Shown piece after piece: positions 34,402 through 42,534 of a stretch of 42,534 nucleotides of DNA. The notes under the pieces were generated by a model, which ran no database searches, was not told where the DNA came from, and saw only the letters and a program-made list of their open reading frames with translations. The stretch is from Stieleria tagensis. GTDB taxonomy: Bacteria > Planctomycetota > Planctomycetia > Pirellulales > Pirellulaceae. Location of the stretch: NCBI RefSeq assembly GCF_024129865.1, contig NZ_JAMYFE010000029.1:1-42534 (forward strand). Reading direction: 5' to 3'. How positions within the stretch are numbered: position 1 is the stretch's first letter; every line of letters starts with the position of its first letter. Made by a program: the position numbers and the translations under genes.

Positions 34402-34794
34402 CGGCACTTTGATCGTGACCAGCGTGTAAAGAACCAACGGCAGCGAGAGTCCCGCAACGGTCACGGTCGCAACCACCGTAGTGCGCATAAAAAAACGAGA
34501 GATCCCGGCCACGACGAAGAAACCAAGCAAGCGAACTTGATCAATTTCTCCGTACACGAATCTCTCGCTGGTTGTTGTTGTACGCGTTGTCCGACACCAG
34601 TCAAGAGCGAGTCGCATGATCATCGTTAAAAAAATTGCTTGTTGGTCGATCACCGCTCACCGCAAATAGGTCTCGATGCTTACCAGCATCGCGTGATCAT
34701 TCACCGTGTTGATTAAGCTTGCTCTAATCATCGCTGACAAACCGAAGCAATGAATTGCTTTGTTACAGTCTCCTTTCGTTCCCGCAAGCGCGAC
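34402..34794. promoter_or_regulatory. Divergent intergenic region with candidate promoter at 34700-34728
   Basis: This gap separates the pseudouridine synthase from the dihydropteroate-synthase-like gene. On the plus strand TTCACC (34700-34705), 17 bases, and TCTAAT (34723-34728) resemble a sigma-70 promoter. A 7-base-arm palindrome, AAGCAAT-GA-ATTGCTT, lies at 34745-34760, across the alternative ATG at 34750; if translation begins at 34795 it would sit in the leader. No further gene is supported. Confidence 0.3.
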
Positions 34795-36213
34795 ATGCAT
34801 TCGGCTTTAAAACTCACCCGCACCACTCACTTGCACTTCGTCACTGGCAAACTTGCCGAACAGGCCGTGCGTGACATCGTCCGTGAGTTAGCGTCGCGTC
34901 ATTCGTTTGAGTATTCGATCGGAGTGATGCCGATCACGGTGGCCGCGTTGATGACACCGAAGTGGTTGGCATCAAAAGTGCACCCGCCCGATCAAACCAC
35001 TCACATCATCGTGCCTGGATATTGTGGCGAAGACTTGGAAACGCTGCGCAATCAGTTATCAGTCGAGGTTGTTTTGGGGCCCAAAGATTGCCGCGATTTA
35101 CCCACTTTGTTCGGCAACCGGCCGCAACCGGTGTCACTGGACCGCTACGACATCGAAATCATTGCCGAGATCAACCATGCCCCACGTCTGACGATCGATC
35201 AATTTGCCGACCAGGCGCGGCAATTGGTTGCCGATGGTGCCGATCGTATCGATATCGGTTGTGACCCGGCCCGCCGCTGTGATCAAATCGCAGACTATGT
35301 CCGTGTTTTGACCGAACAAAACATTGCGGTGTCGATCGATACCTTCAATCGTCAGGAAACCGAAACCGCCGTGCAGGCTGGTGCGTCGTTGGTGCTAAGC
35401 GTCAATTCAGAAAATCGACATTGGGCCGTTGATTGGGGATGCGAAATCGTTGCGATCCCTGACACACCGACGGATTTGGACAGTTTGGATGAAACCGTCG
35501 AGTACCTGTCGCGGCGCAACGTACCAATGCGATTGGATCCGATCTTGGAACCCATCGGCGCAGGACTTGCCGCGAGCCTGGTTCGCTACAGCTTGGTACG
35601 TCATCGCTATCCTGAATTGGCAATGATGATGGGTATCGGCAATTTGACGGAACTGACGGATGTTGATTCTGCGGGAATCAATTTGATGCTGCTGGGGATT
35701 TGCCAGGAGCTTTCCATCCACAGCGTGTTGACGACTCAGGTCATCGACTGGGCACAATCTTCGGTGCGTGAGTGTGACCACGCCCGACGCTTGGTCTGGG
35801 CCGCCGTCGATCGTGGGACACCTCCAAAAAACCTGTCGAATCAACTGGTGATGCTGCGTGATCGTCGACGCCCGGCATTTTCGACCGAAACATTGGATGC
35901 GTTGGCGGAATCGATCAAGGACAACAACTACCGACTGTTCGCCCAGCAAGGCGAACTTCACTTGATCTCGCGTCGATTGCATCTGTCCGCGATCGACCCA
36001 TTCCTGTTGTTTGATCAGTTGCTCGGGCAACCGATCGCCGACAATATTGATCGTTCCCATGCCTTTTACCTGGGCTATGAAATGGCCAAAGCGTCGATCT
36101 CGCTCACCCTGGGAAAACAATACGATCAAGACCAACCACTGGATTGGGGCCTGCTGACCGACCACCAACAGTCGCATCGACTGGCCCGCAGCAATCGTCA
36201 TCGCAATCCATAG
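34795..36213 (+). CDS. Dihydropteroate-synthase-like protein of the tetrahydromethanopterin type
   Basis: The 472-residue protein (ATG 34795; ATG 34750 would add 15 residues) is far longer than folate dihydropteroate synthase and resembles the archaeal and methylotroph 'dihydropteroate synthase-related' family, linked to tetrahydromethanopterin synthesis. HLHFVTGKLAEQAV opens an N-terminal domain. A TIM-barrel part follows: EIIAEINHAPRL, GADRIDIGCDP, AVSIDTFNRQETETAVQAGASLVLSVN and LDPILEPIGAG, which parallel DHPS strands. The C-terminal 120 residues are family-specific. Many planctomycetes carry methanopterin-linked C1 genes scattered around the chromosome, which fits this gene standing alone. 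Confidence 0.82.
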   Translation: MHSALKLTRTTHLHFVTGKLAEQAVRDIVRELASRHSFEYSIGVMPITVAALMTPKWLASKVHPPDQTTHIIVPGYCGEDLETLRNQLSVEVVLGPKDCRDLPTLFGNRPQPVSLDRYDIEIIAEINHAPRLTIDQFADQARQLVADGADRIDIGCDPARRCDQIADYVRVLTEQNIAVSIDTFNRQETETAVQAGASLVLSVNSENRHWAVDWGCEIVAIPDTPTDLDSLDETVEYLSRRNVPMRLDPILEPIGAGLAASLVRYSLVRHRYPELAMMMGIGNLTELTDVDSAGINLMLLGICQELSIHSVLTTQVIDWAQSSVRECDHARRLVWAAVDRGTPPKNLSNQLVMLRDRRRPAFSTETLDALAESIKDNNYRLFAQQGELHLISRRLHLSAIDPFLLFDQLLGQPIADNIDRSHAFYLGYEMAKASISLTLGKQYDQDQPLDWGLLTDHQQSHRLARSNRHRNP

Positions 36214-36568
36214 TGCCGGCGCTCACGCGCCTTGCGAAGTTGTGCTTCGCGTGGGGCAGTGTTTTTTGGTAACCCGATGCGTCAGCGAGGGATCCCGTCA
36301 ACACCCAAAATCCCTCGCTCACGCGTTTTGAACGCCAGCCCCAAACAGCCTTTTCAACTCAAATGACTCGGCAAATCTTCAAATGTTCTGCGCCGAAGAT
36401 TGCGCGGTCACATTAGAAACCCTGCCACCGGAACCGCCGAACCGCTCATCGTCGTTCGCCCCGGTGTACAATCTGTTGGTTGCAGTTGTCCGGCGTCTGA
36501 CGCAGCGGATCGACCGGACGTGACGCTCCACACCTTGCTCCCTTCCCCAGCATCCGAAAAACATTTCT
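36214..36568. other. 355-base intergenic region holding repeat copy C
   Basis: The first third is taken up by the dispersed element (36236-36325), beginning only about 20 bases after the stop codon upstream. The remainder up to the sulfatase start has no convincing gene, and I see no clear promoter motif in it. Confidence 0.5.
36236..36325 (-). repeat. Dispersed palindromic element, copy C
   Basis: The left arm (36268-36293) matches copy B at 25 of 26 bases and the 16-base loop (36294-36309) at 15 of 16. The right arm has decayed after about 10 bases (36310-36325). On the plus strand GAAGTTGTG (36236-36244) and GCGTGGGGCA (36249-36258) precede the arm, as in copies B and E, so the conserved unit is longer than the hairpin. 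Confidence 0.8.
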
Positions 36569-38422
36569 ATGTATCGACATGCCCTCTGGTCGCTTGCGCT
36601 GCTCGCGATTCTTGTTCCTGGCGTTGCGGCGGCCGACGAACGCCCCAACATTCTTTGGTTGACCTGCGAGGACAACAACATCAATTGGGTGGGCTGCTAC
36701 GGAAACCCCCATGCCGACACGCCAAATATCGATGCATTGGCCGCCGAAGGTTTCCAGTACATGCATTGCTACTCCAACGCCCCGGTCTGTGCACCGCAGC
36801 GCAGCACATGGATCACCGGCGTACACGCATTGTCGATGGGCACCCATCCGATGCGCAGTCGCTATCCGATCCCCCATCAAACGATCAAGTACTACCCGGA
36901 CCTGATGAAAGCGGCCGGGTACTTCGTCGGGAACGACAAAAAAACGGACTACAACATTGGCGGACGCGACGACCAAGATGCCTGGGACACCAACAAGACC
37001 GACTGGCGACAACTGAAACAAAAACAACCGTTCTTCATGGTGATCAACAACACCAAATCACACGAGTCCAAAGCATTTGGTGACGTCAATCACACCACAC
37101 ATCGCCCCGACGATGTCCGATTGGCCAAGTACCATCCGGACATTCCAGACATCCGCAAAAATTATGCGCACTACCACGACCAAATGAAAAAGATGGACGC
37201 GGATATCGGCAAAGCACTCGCGGATCTGGAGAAAGCCGGCTTGGCCGAAAACACCATCGTGATCCACAACTCTGATCACGGTGGCGTGATCGCACGTAGC
37301 AAACGGTTCTTGTTCAACAGCGGCACGCATTGCCCTCTGATCATTCGCATCCCAGAAAAATTCAAACACTTGCGACCGGGGGACCCAGGGACCAAGGTAA
37401 ATGATTTGGTTAGCTTCATCGACATGCCCAAGACCTGGTTGGACCTGTGCGGTGCCGAGCAACCGGACTACCTTCAAGGACGTGTCTTTCTGGGTGAAAA
37501 CAAACAGCCCCGAGATTATCACGTCAGCTATCGCGGGCGAATGGATGAACGCTGTGACAACGTCCGCGCCATTCGAGACGGACGATTCCTGTACATCCGC
37601 AATTACATGCCCTACGCACCGTGGGGCCAGCACCTGAACTACCTGTGGCAGATGCGCGCCACACAAGCCTGGGAAGCGTATCACAAGGCCGGTAAAACCG
37701 ACGCAGTGACCGGTCGCTTCTTTGGCACCAAACCGATGGAAGAACTGTACGACACCTCGGTTGATCCGGACAACGTCAACAACCTGATCGATGACCCTCA
37801 GTTCACTTCGGATGTCCAGCGATTGAGCCAAGCATTGGACCAATGGCAACTCGAACAGTTTGATTCGGGCCTGTTGCCCGAAAGTGAAATCGTGCGTCGC
37901 AGTGAAGACGCGGGAACGACGATCTACGAAATGGTTCGCGATCCCTCGCTGTATGATCTCGCCACCCTGCAACGTGTGTCCGCGCGCGCACTGCAACAAG
38001 ATCCGAACAACCTGTCGGCGATCTACGATGATCTGTCAGCCGATGATCCGGGCGTCCGCTACTGGGCAATCGTGGGCTGCTTTCTATTGCAAGACCGCAC
38101 CGATCTGGACCTCGAACGACTGGCCGCAGCCATGCAAGACTCTTCCGACCATGTCCGCGCGATGGCAGCTTGGATTCAATACCGCGGTGGCAATAAAACC
38201 GCTGCGCAAGAGTGCTGGAACCAATTGCTGCGCGATAGTTCCTACGCTTCCCTGAAAGTGTTCAACATCATCGACTGGATCGGCGACGGCATCGAACCCT
38301 ACACCGACGCGATGAAAGCATGCCAGTTCAGTCATGGCGGCTATGTCGCTCGGATGCAGGAGTACATGAACGTAAAACCGGTCGCTGAAAAACCCAAACG
38401 CAAACAGGCCCCAAAGAAGTGA
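36569..38422 (+). CDS. Exported sulfatase (type I) with C-terminal helical extension
   Basis: The 617-residue protein begins with a signal peptide (MYRHALWSLALLAILVPGVAAA) and ERPNILWLTCEDNNINW, a sulfatase metal site with E-D in place of the usual D-D. C74-A-P-Q-R78 is the C-x-P-x-R motif whose Cys becomes formylglycine. HNSDHGG supplies later metal ligands. After the catalytic domain, roughly the last 160 residues are Leu/Ala-rich helices like HEAT repeats (DDPGVRYWAIVGCFLLQD...SSDHVRAMAAWIQYRGG), unusual for sulfatases but common among planctomycete ones. It probably removes sulfate esters or N-sulfate groups from a polysaccharide. The next sulfatase is translationally coupled. Confidence 0.92.
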   Translation: MYRHALWSLALLAILVPGVAAADERPNILWLTCEDNNINWVGCYGNPHADTPNIDALAAEGFQYMHCYSNAPVCAPQRSTWITGVHALSMGTHPMRSRYPIPHQTIKYYPDLMKAAGYFVGNDKKTDYNIGGRDDQDAWDTNKTDWRQLKQKQPFFMVINNTKSHESKAFGDVNHTTHRPDDVRLAKYHPDIPDIRKNYAHYHDQMKKMDADIGKALADLEKAGLAENTIVIHNSDHGGVIARSKRFLFNSGTHCPLIIRIPEKFKHLRPGDPGTKVNDLVSFIDMPKTWLDLCGAEQPDYLQGRVFLGENKQPRDYHVSYRGRMDERCDNVRAIRDGRFLYIRNYMPYAPWGQHLNYLWQMRATQAWEAYHKAGKTDAVTGRFFGTKPMEELYDTSVDPDNVNNLIDDPQFTSDVQRLSQALDQWQLEQFDSGLLPESEIVRRSEDAGTTIYEMVRDPSLYDLATLQRVSARALQQDPNNLSAIYDDLSADDPGVRYWAIVGCFLLQDRTDLDLERLAAAMQDSSDHVRAMAAWIQYRGGNKTAAQECWNQLLRDSSYASLKVFNIIDWIGDGIEPYTDAMKACQFSHGGYVARMQEYMNVKPVAEKPKRKQAPKK

Positions 38423-39870
38423 TATCATCCCGAACGCTTTCGTCCCTTTCCACCATCATGCCGTGTTGCGTGGTGCTGATCGCGACACTGTTGCACAATG
38501 CCCCCTCAAGTTGTCACGCGGACCAGCCCAACATTGTGCTGGTGATGGCCGACGACCAGGGTTGGGGTGACACCGCTTACAACGGGCACCCGCTGCTGAA
38601 GACTCCGAACCTGGATGCGATGGCAGCGTCTGGATTGCGATTGGATCGTTTTTATGCCGCCGCACCGGTCTGCTCGCCGACCCGTGGCAGCGTGCTAACG
38701 GGACGGCACCCGAACCGATTTGGATGCTTTTCCTGGGGACGCCCACTGCGACCTCAAGAGATCACGATCGCCGAGCGCTTGCAGCAGGCCGGCTACGTCA
38801 CCGGGCATTTCGGCAAGTGGCACCTTGGATCCGTGCTGGATGGCAGCCCGGTCAATCCCGGCAACAGCGGCTTTGATCACTGGCTGTCCGCATTTAACTT
38901 CTATGACAACGATCCGATCCTCAGCCGCGACGGCGTTGCGGTGCAGATGAAAGGCGAAAGTTCGATCGTCGCTGCCGATGCGGCAATCGAATTCATCAGC
39001 GAACAGGCTCAGGCCAAACATCCGTTTCTTGCCGTCGTCTGGTTCGGTTCACCGCACTCTCCCCATCAGGCCGCCGATCAGGATCGAGCTCACTACGCCG
39101 GACACAAGAAAGCCGATTGGATGGGCGAAATCACAGGGCTCGATCGCGCCATCGGAAAATTGCGAACCGCGCTCAAAGAAAACAACATCAGCCACAATAC
39201 GTTGCTGTGGTACACGTCCGATAATGGCGGGCTGGAACCAGCCAGTTCCGGTGGGCGTGGCAAAAAAGGTTCGATCTACGAAGGCGGTCTGCGAGTCCCA
39301 GCGATCATTCAATGGCCCGATCGTATCAAGTCATCTCGTACGACCAACGTTCCCGCGAACACCGCCGACATCTACCCCACGCTACTGGACATTCTGAACA
39401 TCCAACCGAATCAACAACCGCAGCTGGATGGCATCAGCCTGTTGCCACTGATCGACGGCCAGACAGAGGTTCCGCCGCGGTCGATGGGATTCTGGTCAAT
39501 GGGCCAGCGTGGTATTTCGACTCCCAGCGAAACGTGGATGGCGCAGGAACTTGCGGCTCAACAAGCCGGCAAGGACTACCACGATCCAGCTCGCCTCGTA
39601 CTCGACGCCGCTCAGATCACACAGCACTTTCCGCGAGACTATCACGGCGGCCACTCCGCCTGGTTGCAATGGCCGTGGAAACTGCATCGCATCAGCGGCG
39701 GCAAAAAGAACGCTGATCAAGTCACCTGGGAATTGTACAACTTGGAACAAGATCCAGAAGAATCCCATGACCTGGCGGAGGACCAACCGCAGCGGGTCCA
39801 AGAAATGCGTCAGGGACTCACCAAGTGGCAAACCTCCGTCATCGATAGCTTGAATGGTCAAGATTACTGA
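38419..39870 (+). CDS. Exported sulfatase (type I)
   Basis: The start GTG at 38419 overlaps the previous stop (GTGA), giving 483 residues; an ATG at 38458 is the alternative and keeps a shorter signal peptide (MPCCVVLIATLLHNAPSSCHA). PNIVLVMADDQGWGD provides metal ligands D45-D46; C85-S-P-T-R89 followed by GSVLTGRHPNR is a textbook formylglycine site; GHFGKWHLG and YTSDNGG complete the active site. The protein ends with a standard small C-terminal domain. Sulfated algal polysaccharide is the likely type of substrate. Being coupled to another sulfatase suggests they act on the same glycan. Confidence 0.95.
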   Translation: MISSRTLSSLSTIMPCCVVLIATLLHNAPSSCHADQPNIVLVMADDQGWGDTAYNGHPLLKTPNLDAMAASGLRLDRFYAAAPVCSPTRGSVLTGRHPNRFGCFSWGRPLRPQEITIAERLQQAGYVTGHFGKWHLGSVLDGSPVNPGNSGFDHWLSAFNFYDNDPILSRDGVAVQMKGESSIVAADAAIEFISEQAQAKHPFLAVVWFGSPHSPHQAADQDRAHYAGHKKADWMGEITGLDRAIGKLRTALKENNISHNTLLWYTSDNGGLEPASSGGRGKKGSIYEGGLRVPAIIQWPDRIKSSRTTNVPANTADIYPTLLDILNIQPNQQPQLDGISLLPLIDGQTEVPPRSMGFWSMGQRGISTPSETWMAQELAAQQAGKDYHDPARLVLDAAQITQHFPRDYHGGHSAWLQWPWKLHRISGGKKNADQVTWELYNLEQDPEESHDLAEDQPQRVQEMRQGLTKWQTSVIDSLNGQDY

Positions 39871-40089
39871 ACCAACATGCCCGACCGGTCAACCACCGTT
39901 TTGTGCCTTGCAAAGCGAAAAGACGCTTTAATACCACTTAAAGTTGGCTACCAAACACTACTCGAAGTATTCTAGCAGCCAGCCGTTTTTCGATCGAGTT
40001 GCCAACTGATTGAGCAGCGAGCGATTGCCATGGCAATGTTGACTGTTGCATTGTCAATTGTGACGTCATTCACCGTGAGGAATCTATCG

Positions 40090-40779
40090 ATGCGAAAATC
40101 TGCTGTATTCGCCAGTATTGCGCTGATGCTGGCCTCCTGCACCGTCTCCAAAGCCGCATTGGTCACGACGGTTTTGACACTCGATGCGGCCTCACCATCG
40201 GTTAATACGCTCGATCTCACGTTGTTTAATATCAATCCGGTTGTGCAGCTTGGGACCACGCAAACCGTATTGAGCGGATCGATTATCGCCGAGATCGAAA
40301 TCAATCGGGACTCAGGCGAAATCACCTCCGTCAACTTGAACGGCGGCACAATTCTGGGCAGCACCTGGTCGATGCTGGTTCCAGCGTTAGGTACGACGCT
40401 GACGGGAACGGGAACAGCCGGCACCGCTGACACCGACCCCGATACAACATCGGTCGACATTAACGGAAATTTCAATGCGGCGCCACATCGGATCACGTTG
40501 ACTGGAGGGGAAGTGAACCCGGGTGGTACTCAATTGGCCGGTACAGACATTGATGGAAGCGGACTCGGATTGATCACTTCGACGCTCAACGGCGATCAGT
40601 GGGATATCGCATTCCAAATGGCGATCGATGATTCGGAACTTCTCGCCGGTTCCAATCTTGTCATCCAGGGAAACTTGGTGGCGCGTGGGAGTGTGACGGC
40701 AATCCCGGAACCGACCAGCACGTTGGCGTTGACCACATTCGCCGGCTGCCTTGTCTTTCGTCGCAGACGCCGCAAATAG
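40090..40779 (+). CDS. PEP-CTERM sorting-domain protein
   Basis: The ATG at 40090 has a GAGG ribosome binding site nine bases upstream (40077-40080) and opens a signal peptide (MRKSAVFASIALMLASCTVSKA). The 229-residue protein is rich in Thr, Gly, Asp and Asn. The C-terminus is IPEPTSTLALTTFAGCLVFRRRRRK: a PEP motif, a short membrane segment and a basic tail, the signal recognised by exosortase. The mature protein is probably cell-surface or matrix material. Its body matches nothing I recognise. No exosortase gene is in the window. Confidence 0.88.
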   Translation: MRKSAVFASIALMLASCTVSKAALVTTVLTLDAASPSVNTLDLTLFNINPVVQLGTTQTVLSGSIIAEIEINRDSGEITSVNLNGGTILGSTWSMLVPALGTTLTGTGTAGTADTDPDTTSVDINGNFNAAPHRITLTGGEVNPGGTQLAGTDIDGSGLGLITSTLNGDQWDIAFQMAIDDSELLAGSNLVIQGNLVARGSVTAIPEPTSTLALTTFAGCLVFRRRRRK

Positions 40780-40860
40780 ACGGTTGAGAATTGATTATCA
40801 TGTCCGGCAGCGTGCTGTTACTGGGATCAATCTCTTACACCCTCGCCGTCACCTGCCCCC

Positions 40861-41484
40861 ATGAAATTAAAATCAATCGTTTGCGTTGCCGTTCTATGCT
40901 TTACCAATCTGGGCTGGACGTTGCCTCCTGTGCAAGCCGAACCAGGAAATCAACTGCTGTTTGATGGCAAGAATCTGGACGGATGGCAGGTAAAGCCCGC
41001 TGAATTGAGCGGGGATTGGAAGGCGGAAGACGGCCTGCTAGTCGCCGAGAATCCCGACAAGAAGGGTTCCTATCTCTGGACCAAAAAAGAGTACCAAGAT
41101 TATGAACTGGAACTCGACTACCAGACTTCGTCAGACTACTACGACACCGGTGTGATGCTGCGTGGTGACGGCCACCAAGTGCAAATTGGAATCTCCGGAA
41201 GTTTGCAGAAAGACATGACCGGCTGTATTTACGCACCCAAAGACAAACGCGGCAGCTATCCCGCCCAGTCCGACAAGATTGCGACCGTACACAAGGTCGG
41301 CCAGTGGAATCACTTGCGAATCGTCTTGACCGGCAAACGTGTGCAAACGTTTCTCAACGGCGAGCCGTTTGTGGATTACACCGGAATTGCGATCAACGAC
41401 AAAGGCCCGATCGGATTGCAGTTGCATGCCGGACATCACATGAAGGTCCAATTTCGCAACATCAAACTGACCGAGATTCAGTAG
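40861..41484 (+). CDS. Exported DUF1080 (3-keto-disaccharide hydrolase-like) protein
   Basis: This 207-residue protein has a signal peptide (MKLKSIVCVAVLCFTNLGW) and the family's opening LLFDGKNLDGWQ, then W-K-A-E-D-G-L-L, YELELDYQTSSDYYDTGVMLRG and the end GPIGLQLHAGHHMKVQFRNIKL. The fold is a concanavalin-like jelly roll; some members cleave 3-keto-glycosides. Location after two sulfatases suggests work on a glycan. The last 23 bases overlap the end of the convergent ABC ATPase gene. Confidence 0.92.
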   Translation: MKLKSIVCVAVLCFTNLGWTLPPVQAEPGNQLLFDGKNLDGWQVKPAELSGDWKAEDGLLVAENPDKKGSYLWTKKEYQDYELELDYQTSSDYYDTGVMLRGDGHQVQIGISGSLQKDMTGCIYAPKDKRGSYPAQSDKIATVHKVGQWNHLRIVLTGKRVQTFLNGEPFVDYTGIAINDKGPIGLQLHAGHHMKVQFRNIKLTEIQ

Positions 41485-42343
41485 CCGGCTGGCTCGATAA
41501 GGCTGGAATGATGTTCGCATCGAACCACCCATCGGAGCGCTGCGCGACGTTGACCGCGACCTGAAAGAGGTTCGAAATTCGCTCGCTAGTCAAACCTTCT
41601 ACCGTGTCGCCGTCAAACACCACCTTGCCGTGATCCAACAGCACCACGTTGTTAACGGCGGGTGGGATTTCGTCGACATGGTGCGTGACCAAAACCAACG
41701 TCAGTGAATGTCGGCGGGTGATCGAATCCAGTATCCCCAAAAAATCGGCCTTCGCCGCCATGTCCAGTCCGTTGGTCGGTTCGTCGAGCACAAAGATGTC
41801 CGGGTCGTGAACGATCGCGCGAGCGATCAACGTGCGCCGACGCTCGCCGGTCGACAACGTCCCAAGTCGCCGATGTTTGAAATCGGACATGCCCACGGTT
41901 TCAATCGCTTGGTCGATTTTGGGGGCGATCGTGTCATCAATCGCAGGTCCAAATTCTTTTAGCTGTGTAGCAGTGAACCCGCTCGCGACGGCTTCCACCA
42001 CCGTCATCCGTCCCGTTCGCCCGTCACTGAATTCATGATCCAACATGGCGGTGACCATTCCCATTCGACGACGCAGCAGACCGACCTGCCAATCTGAACG
42101 CCCCAAAATGGAAACGGTCCCCTGGTGCCCGTCACTTTCCACTGACGGATAGAAGTGCCGCATCAGAACCTTCAACAATGAACTTTTCCCAGATCCATTG
42201 GGTCCCAAAATGGCGGTGTGACGGAAACGCGGGATCGTCAATGAGACGCGGTCTAAGATTCGTGTCTGTTCACGGACCACCGACACATTGTCGAGTTCAA
42301 TCAGCGGGGTATCGGAAACAGAATCGTCGTTGCAAACTGGCAT
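41462..42343 (-). CDS. ABC transporter ATP-binding protein
   Basis: The 293-residue protein is a single ABC ATPase: Walker A GPNGSGKS (47-54, K53), signature LSTGERRR, Walker B IFVLDEPTNGLD, and the switch His in LVTHHVDEI. The GFTATQLKEFGP and MTVVEAVASGF segments resemble ATPases of the molybdate ModF or iron type, but no permease or binding protein is adjacent, so the cargo is unknown. It may act with membrane subunits outside the window or as a stand-alone ATPase. The C-terminus has about 25 extra residues after the fold. Confidence 0.92.
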   Translation of the reverse strand: MPVCNDDSVSDTPLIELDNVSVVREQTRILDRVSLTIPRFRHTAILGPNGSGKSSLLKVLMRHFYPSVESDGHQGTVSILGRSDWQVGLLRRRMGMVTAMLDHEFSDGRTGRMTVVEAVASGFTATQLKEFGPAIDDTIAPKIDQAIETVGMSDFKHRRLGTLSTGERRRTLIARAIVHDPDIFVLDEPTNGLDMAAKADFLGILDSITRRHSLTLVLVTHHVDEIPPAVNNVVLLDHGKVVFDGDTVEGLTSERISNLFQVAVNVAQRSDGWFDANIIPALSSQPATESRSV

Positions 42344-42464
42344 TTAAACTGGAACTTGGAAACGGTGGGCTAGCTTTAATCGGGTGTGCCTGAGTATTGG
42401 AATCGGCCCCAAAGCTATATTCTAGGACAGATCCCCAACAGGCTACCGAAACCTCGAGCGTGCG

Positions 42465-42532
42465 TTTTGAAGTTGCAATATTGTCTCAGCCCGACGCTTC
42501 AGGTGTGGGTTTTCGGTAACCCGAAGCGTGAG
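42465..42532 (-). repeat. Dispersed intergenic element, partial copy D
   Basis: GGTAACCCGAAGCGTGAG at 42515-42532 matches the left arm of the perfect copy at 17 of 18 bases and may continue past the window edge. Upstream are TTTTGAAGTTG (42465-42475), which is the reverse complement of the CAACTTCAAAA word at 12330 and 12385, and a GTGTGGG stretch, the same module order as in copy C. Confidence 0.6.
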
Positions 42533-42534
42533 TT

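Noticed and set aside
34402-34653. Hydrophobic N-terminal extension of the pseudouridine synthase frame
   Set aside because: It contains membrane-like segments foreign to the family, and the normal domain begins right after the ATG at 34401.
35407-36201. 264-codon open frame on the minus strand
   Set aside because: Antisense to the dihydropteroate-synthase-like gene, and no plausible start signal.
37058-37999. 313-codon open frame on the minus strand
   Set aside because: Antisense to a clear sulfatase with an intact active site; no motif of its own.
39912-39929. Hairpin AAAGCG-6 bases-CGCTTT after the second sulfatase
   Set aside because: The stem is only six base pairs, AT-rich at its ends, with no T-tract, so it is too weak to call a terminator.
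1-42534. CRISPR array, tRNA, rRNA or prophage
   Set aside because: No regularly spaced repeats, cloverleaf sequences, rRNA segments, integrase or phage structural genes were found on reading both strands.

Overview
The window looks like a piece of a planctomycete chromosome, most likely from the Pirellulaceae (Rhodopirellula-like). The pointers are paired DUF1501 and DUF1549/DUF1553 'planctomycete cytochrome' genes, sulfatases, a DUF1080 protein, a PEP-CTERM protein, the futalosine menaquinone genes mqnA/mqnC, a dihydropteroate-synthase-like protein of the tetrahydromethanopterin type, and a WD40/cytochrome c protein. I see no rRNA, tRNA, CRISPR array, phage gene or intact transposase. Genes are dense, and many neighbours overlap by 1-4 bases, which suggests real operons.

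Layout. 1-404 is non-coding with a dispersed palindromic repeat. 405-923 is a GNAT acetyltransferase whose 3' end overlaps a four-gene minus-strand operon (9690-904) for exported proteins: DUF1501 (Tat signal), a DUF1549/1553 cytochrome, a large exported beta-rich protein, and a WD40/coiled-coil/cytochrome protein. dapF and xseA (9937-12081), a PQQ-type beta-propeller protein and an HD-GYP protein follow on the plus strand. 18518-15542 (minus) is transketolase followed by two ExbD/TolR genes.

23510-18720 (minus) is the most interesting block. It reads as a lipid-remodelling operon: a PlcP-like metallophosphoesterase/phospholipase, BtaA, BtaB, and a 624-residue protein that appears to join a DUF962/Mpo1-like membrane domain, an Fe(II)/2-oxoglutarate-oxygenase-like domain (H-x-D...H...R) and a PEMT-like phospholipid methyltransferase domain. 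Together these could replace phospholipids with the phosphorus-free betaine lipid DGTS, perhaps further hydroxylated or methylated. A PHO-box-like pair of direct repeats lies just upstream. The gene 5' of the block, on the same strand, encodes a membrane-anchored protein kinase homologue that lacks catalytic residues.

25517-26620 is a tetraheme cytochrome c554-like protein. 33587-26892 (minus) holds mqnA-mqnC, scpA, and two GT4-like glycosyltransferases flanking a HAD hydrolase; one glycosyltransferase carries an in-frame 20-bp-arm palindrome. A pseudouridine synthase (minus) and a dihydropteroate-synthase-like gene (plus) are divergent around 34402-34794. The plus strand then carries two translationally coupled sulfatases, a PEP-CTERM protein and a DUF1080 protein, the last overlapping tail-to-tail with an ABC ATPase on the minus strand.

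A modular intergenic repeat family recurs at about 251-302, 12286-12340, 26630-26754, 36236-36325 and 42465-42532. All functional calls come from reading motifs and gene order; no database search was run.
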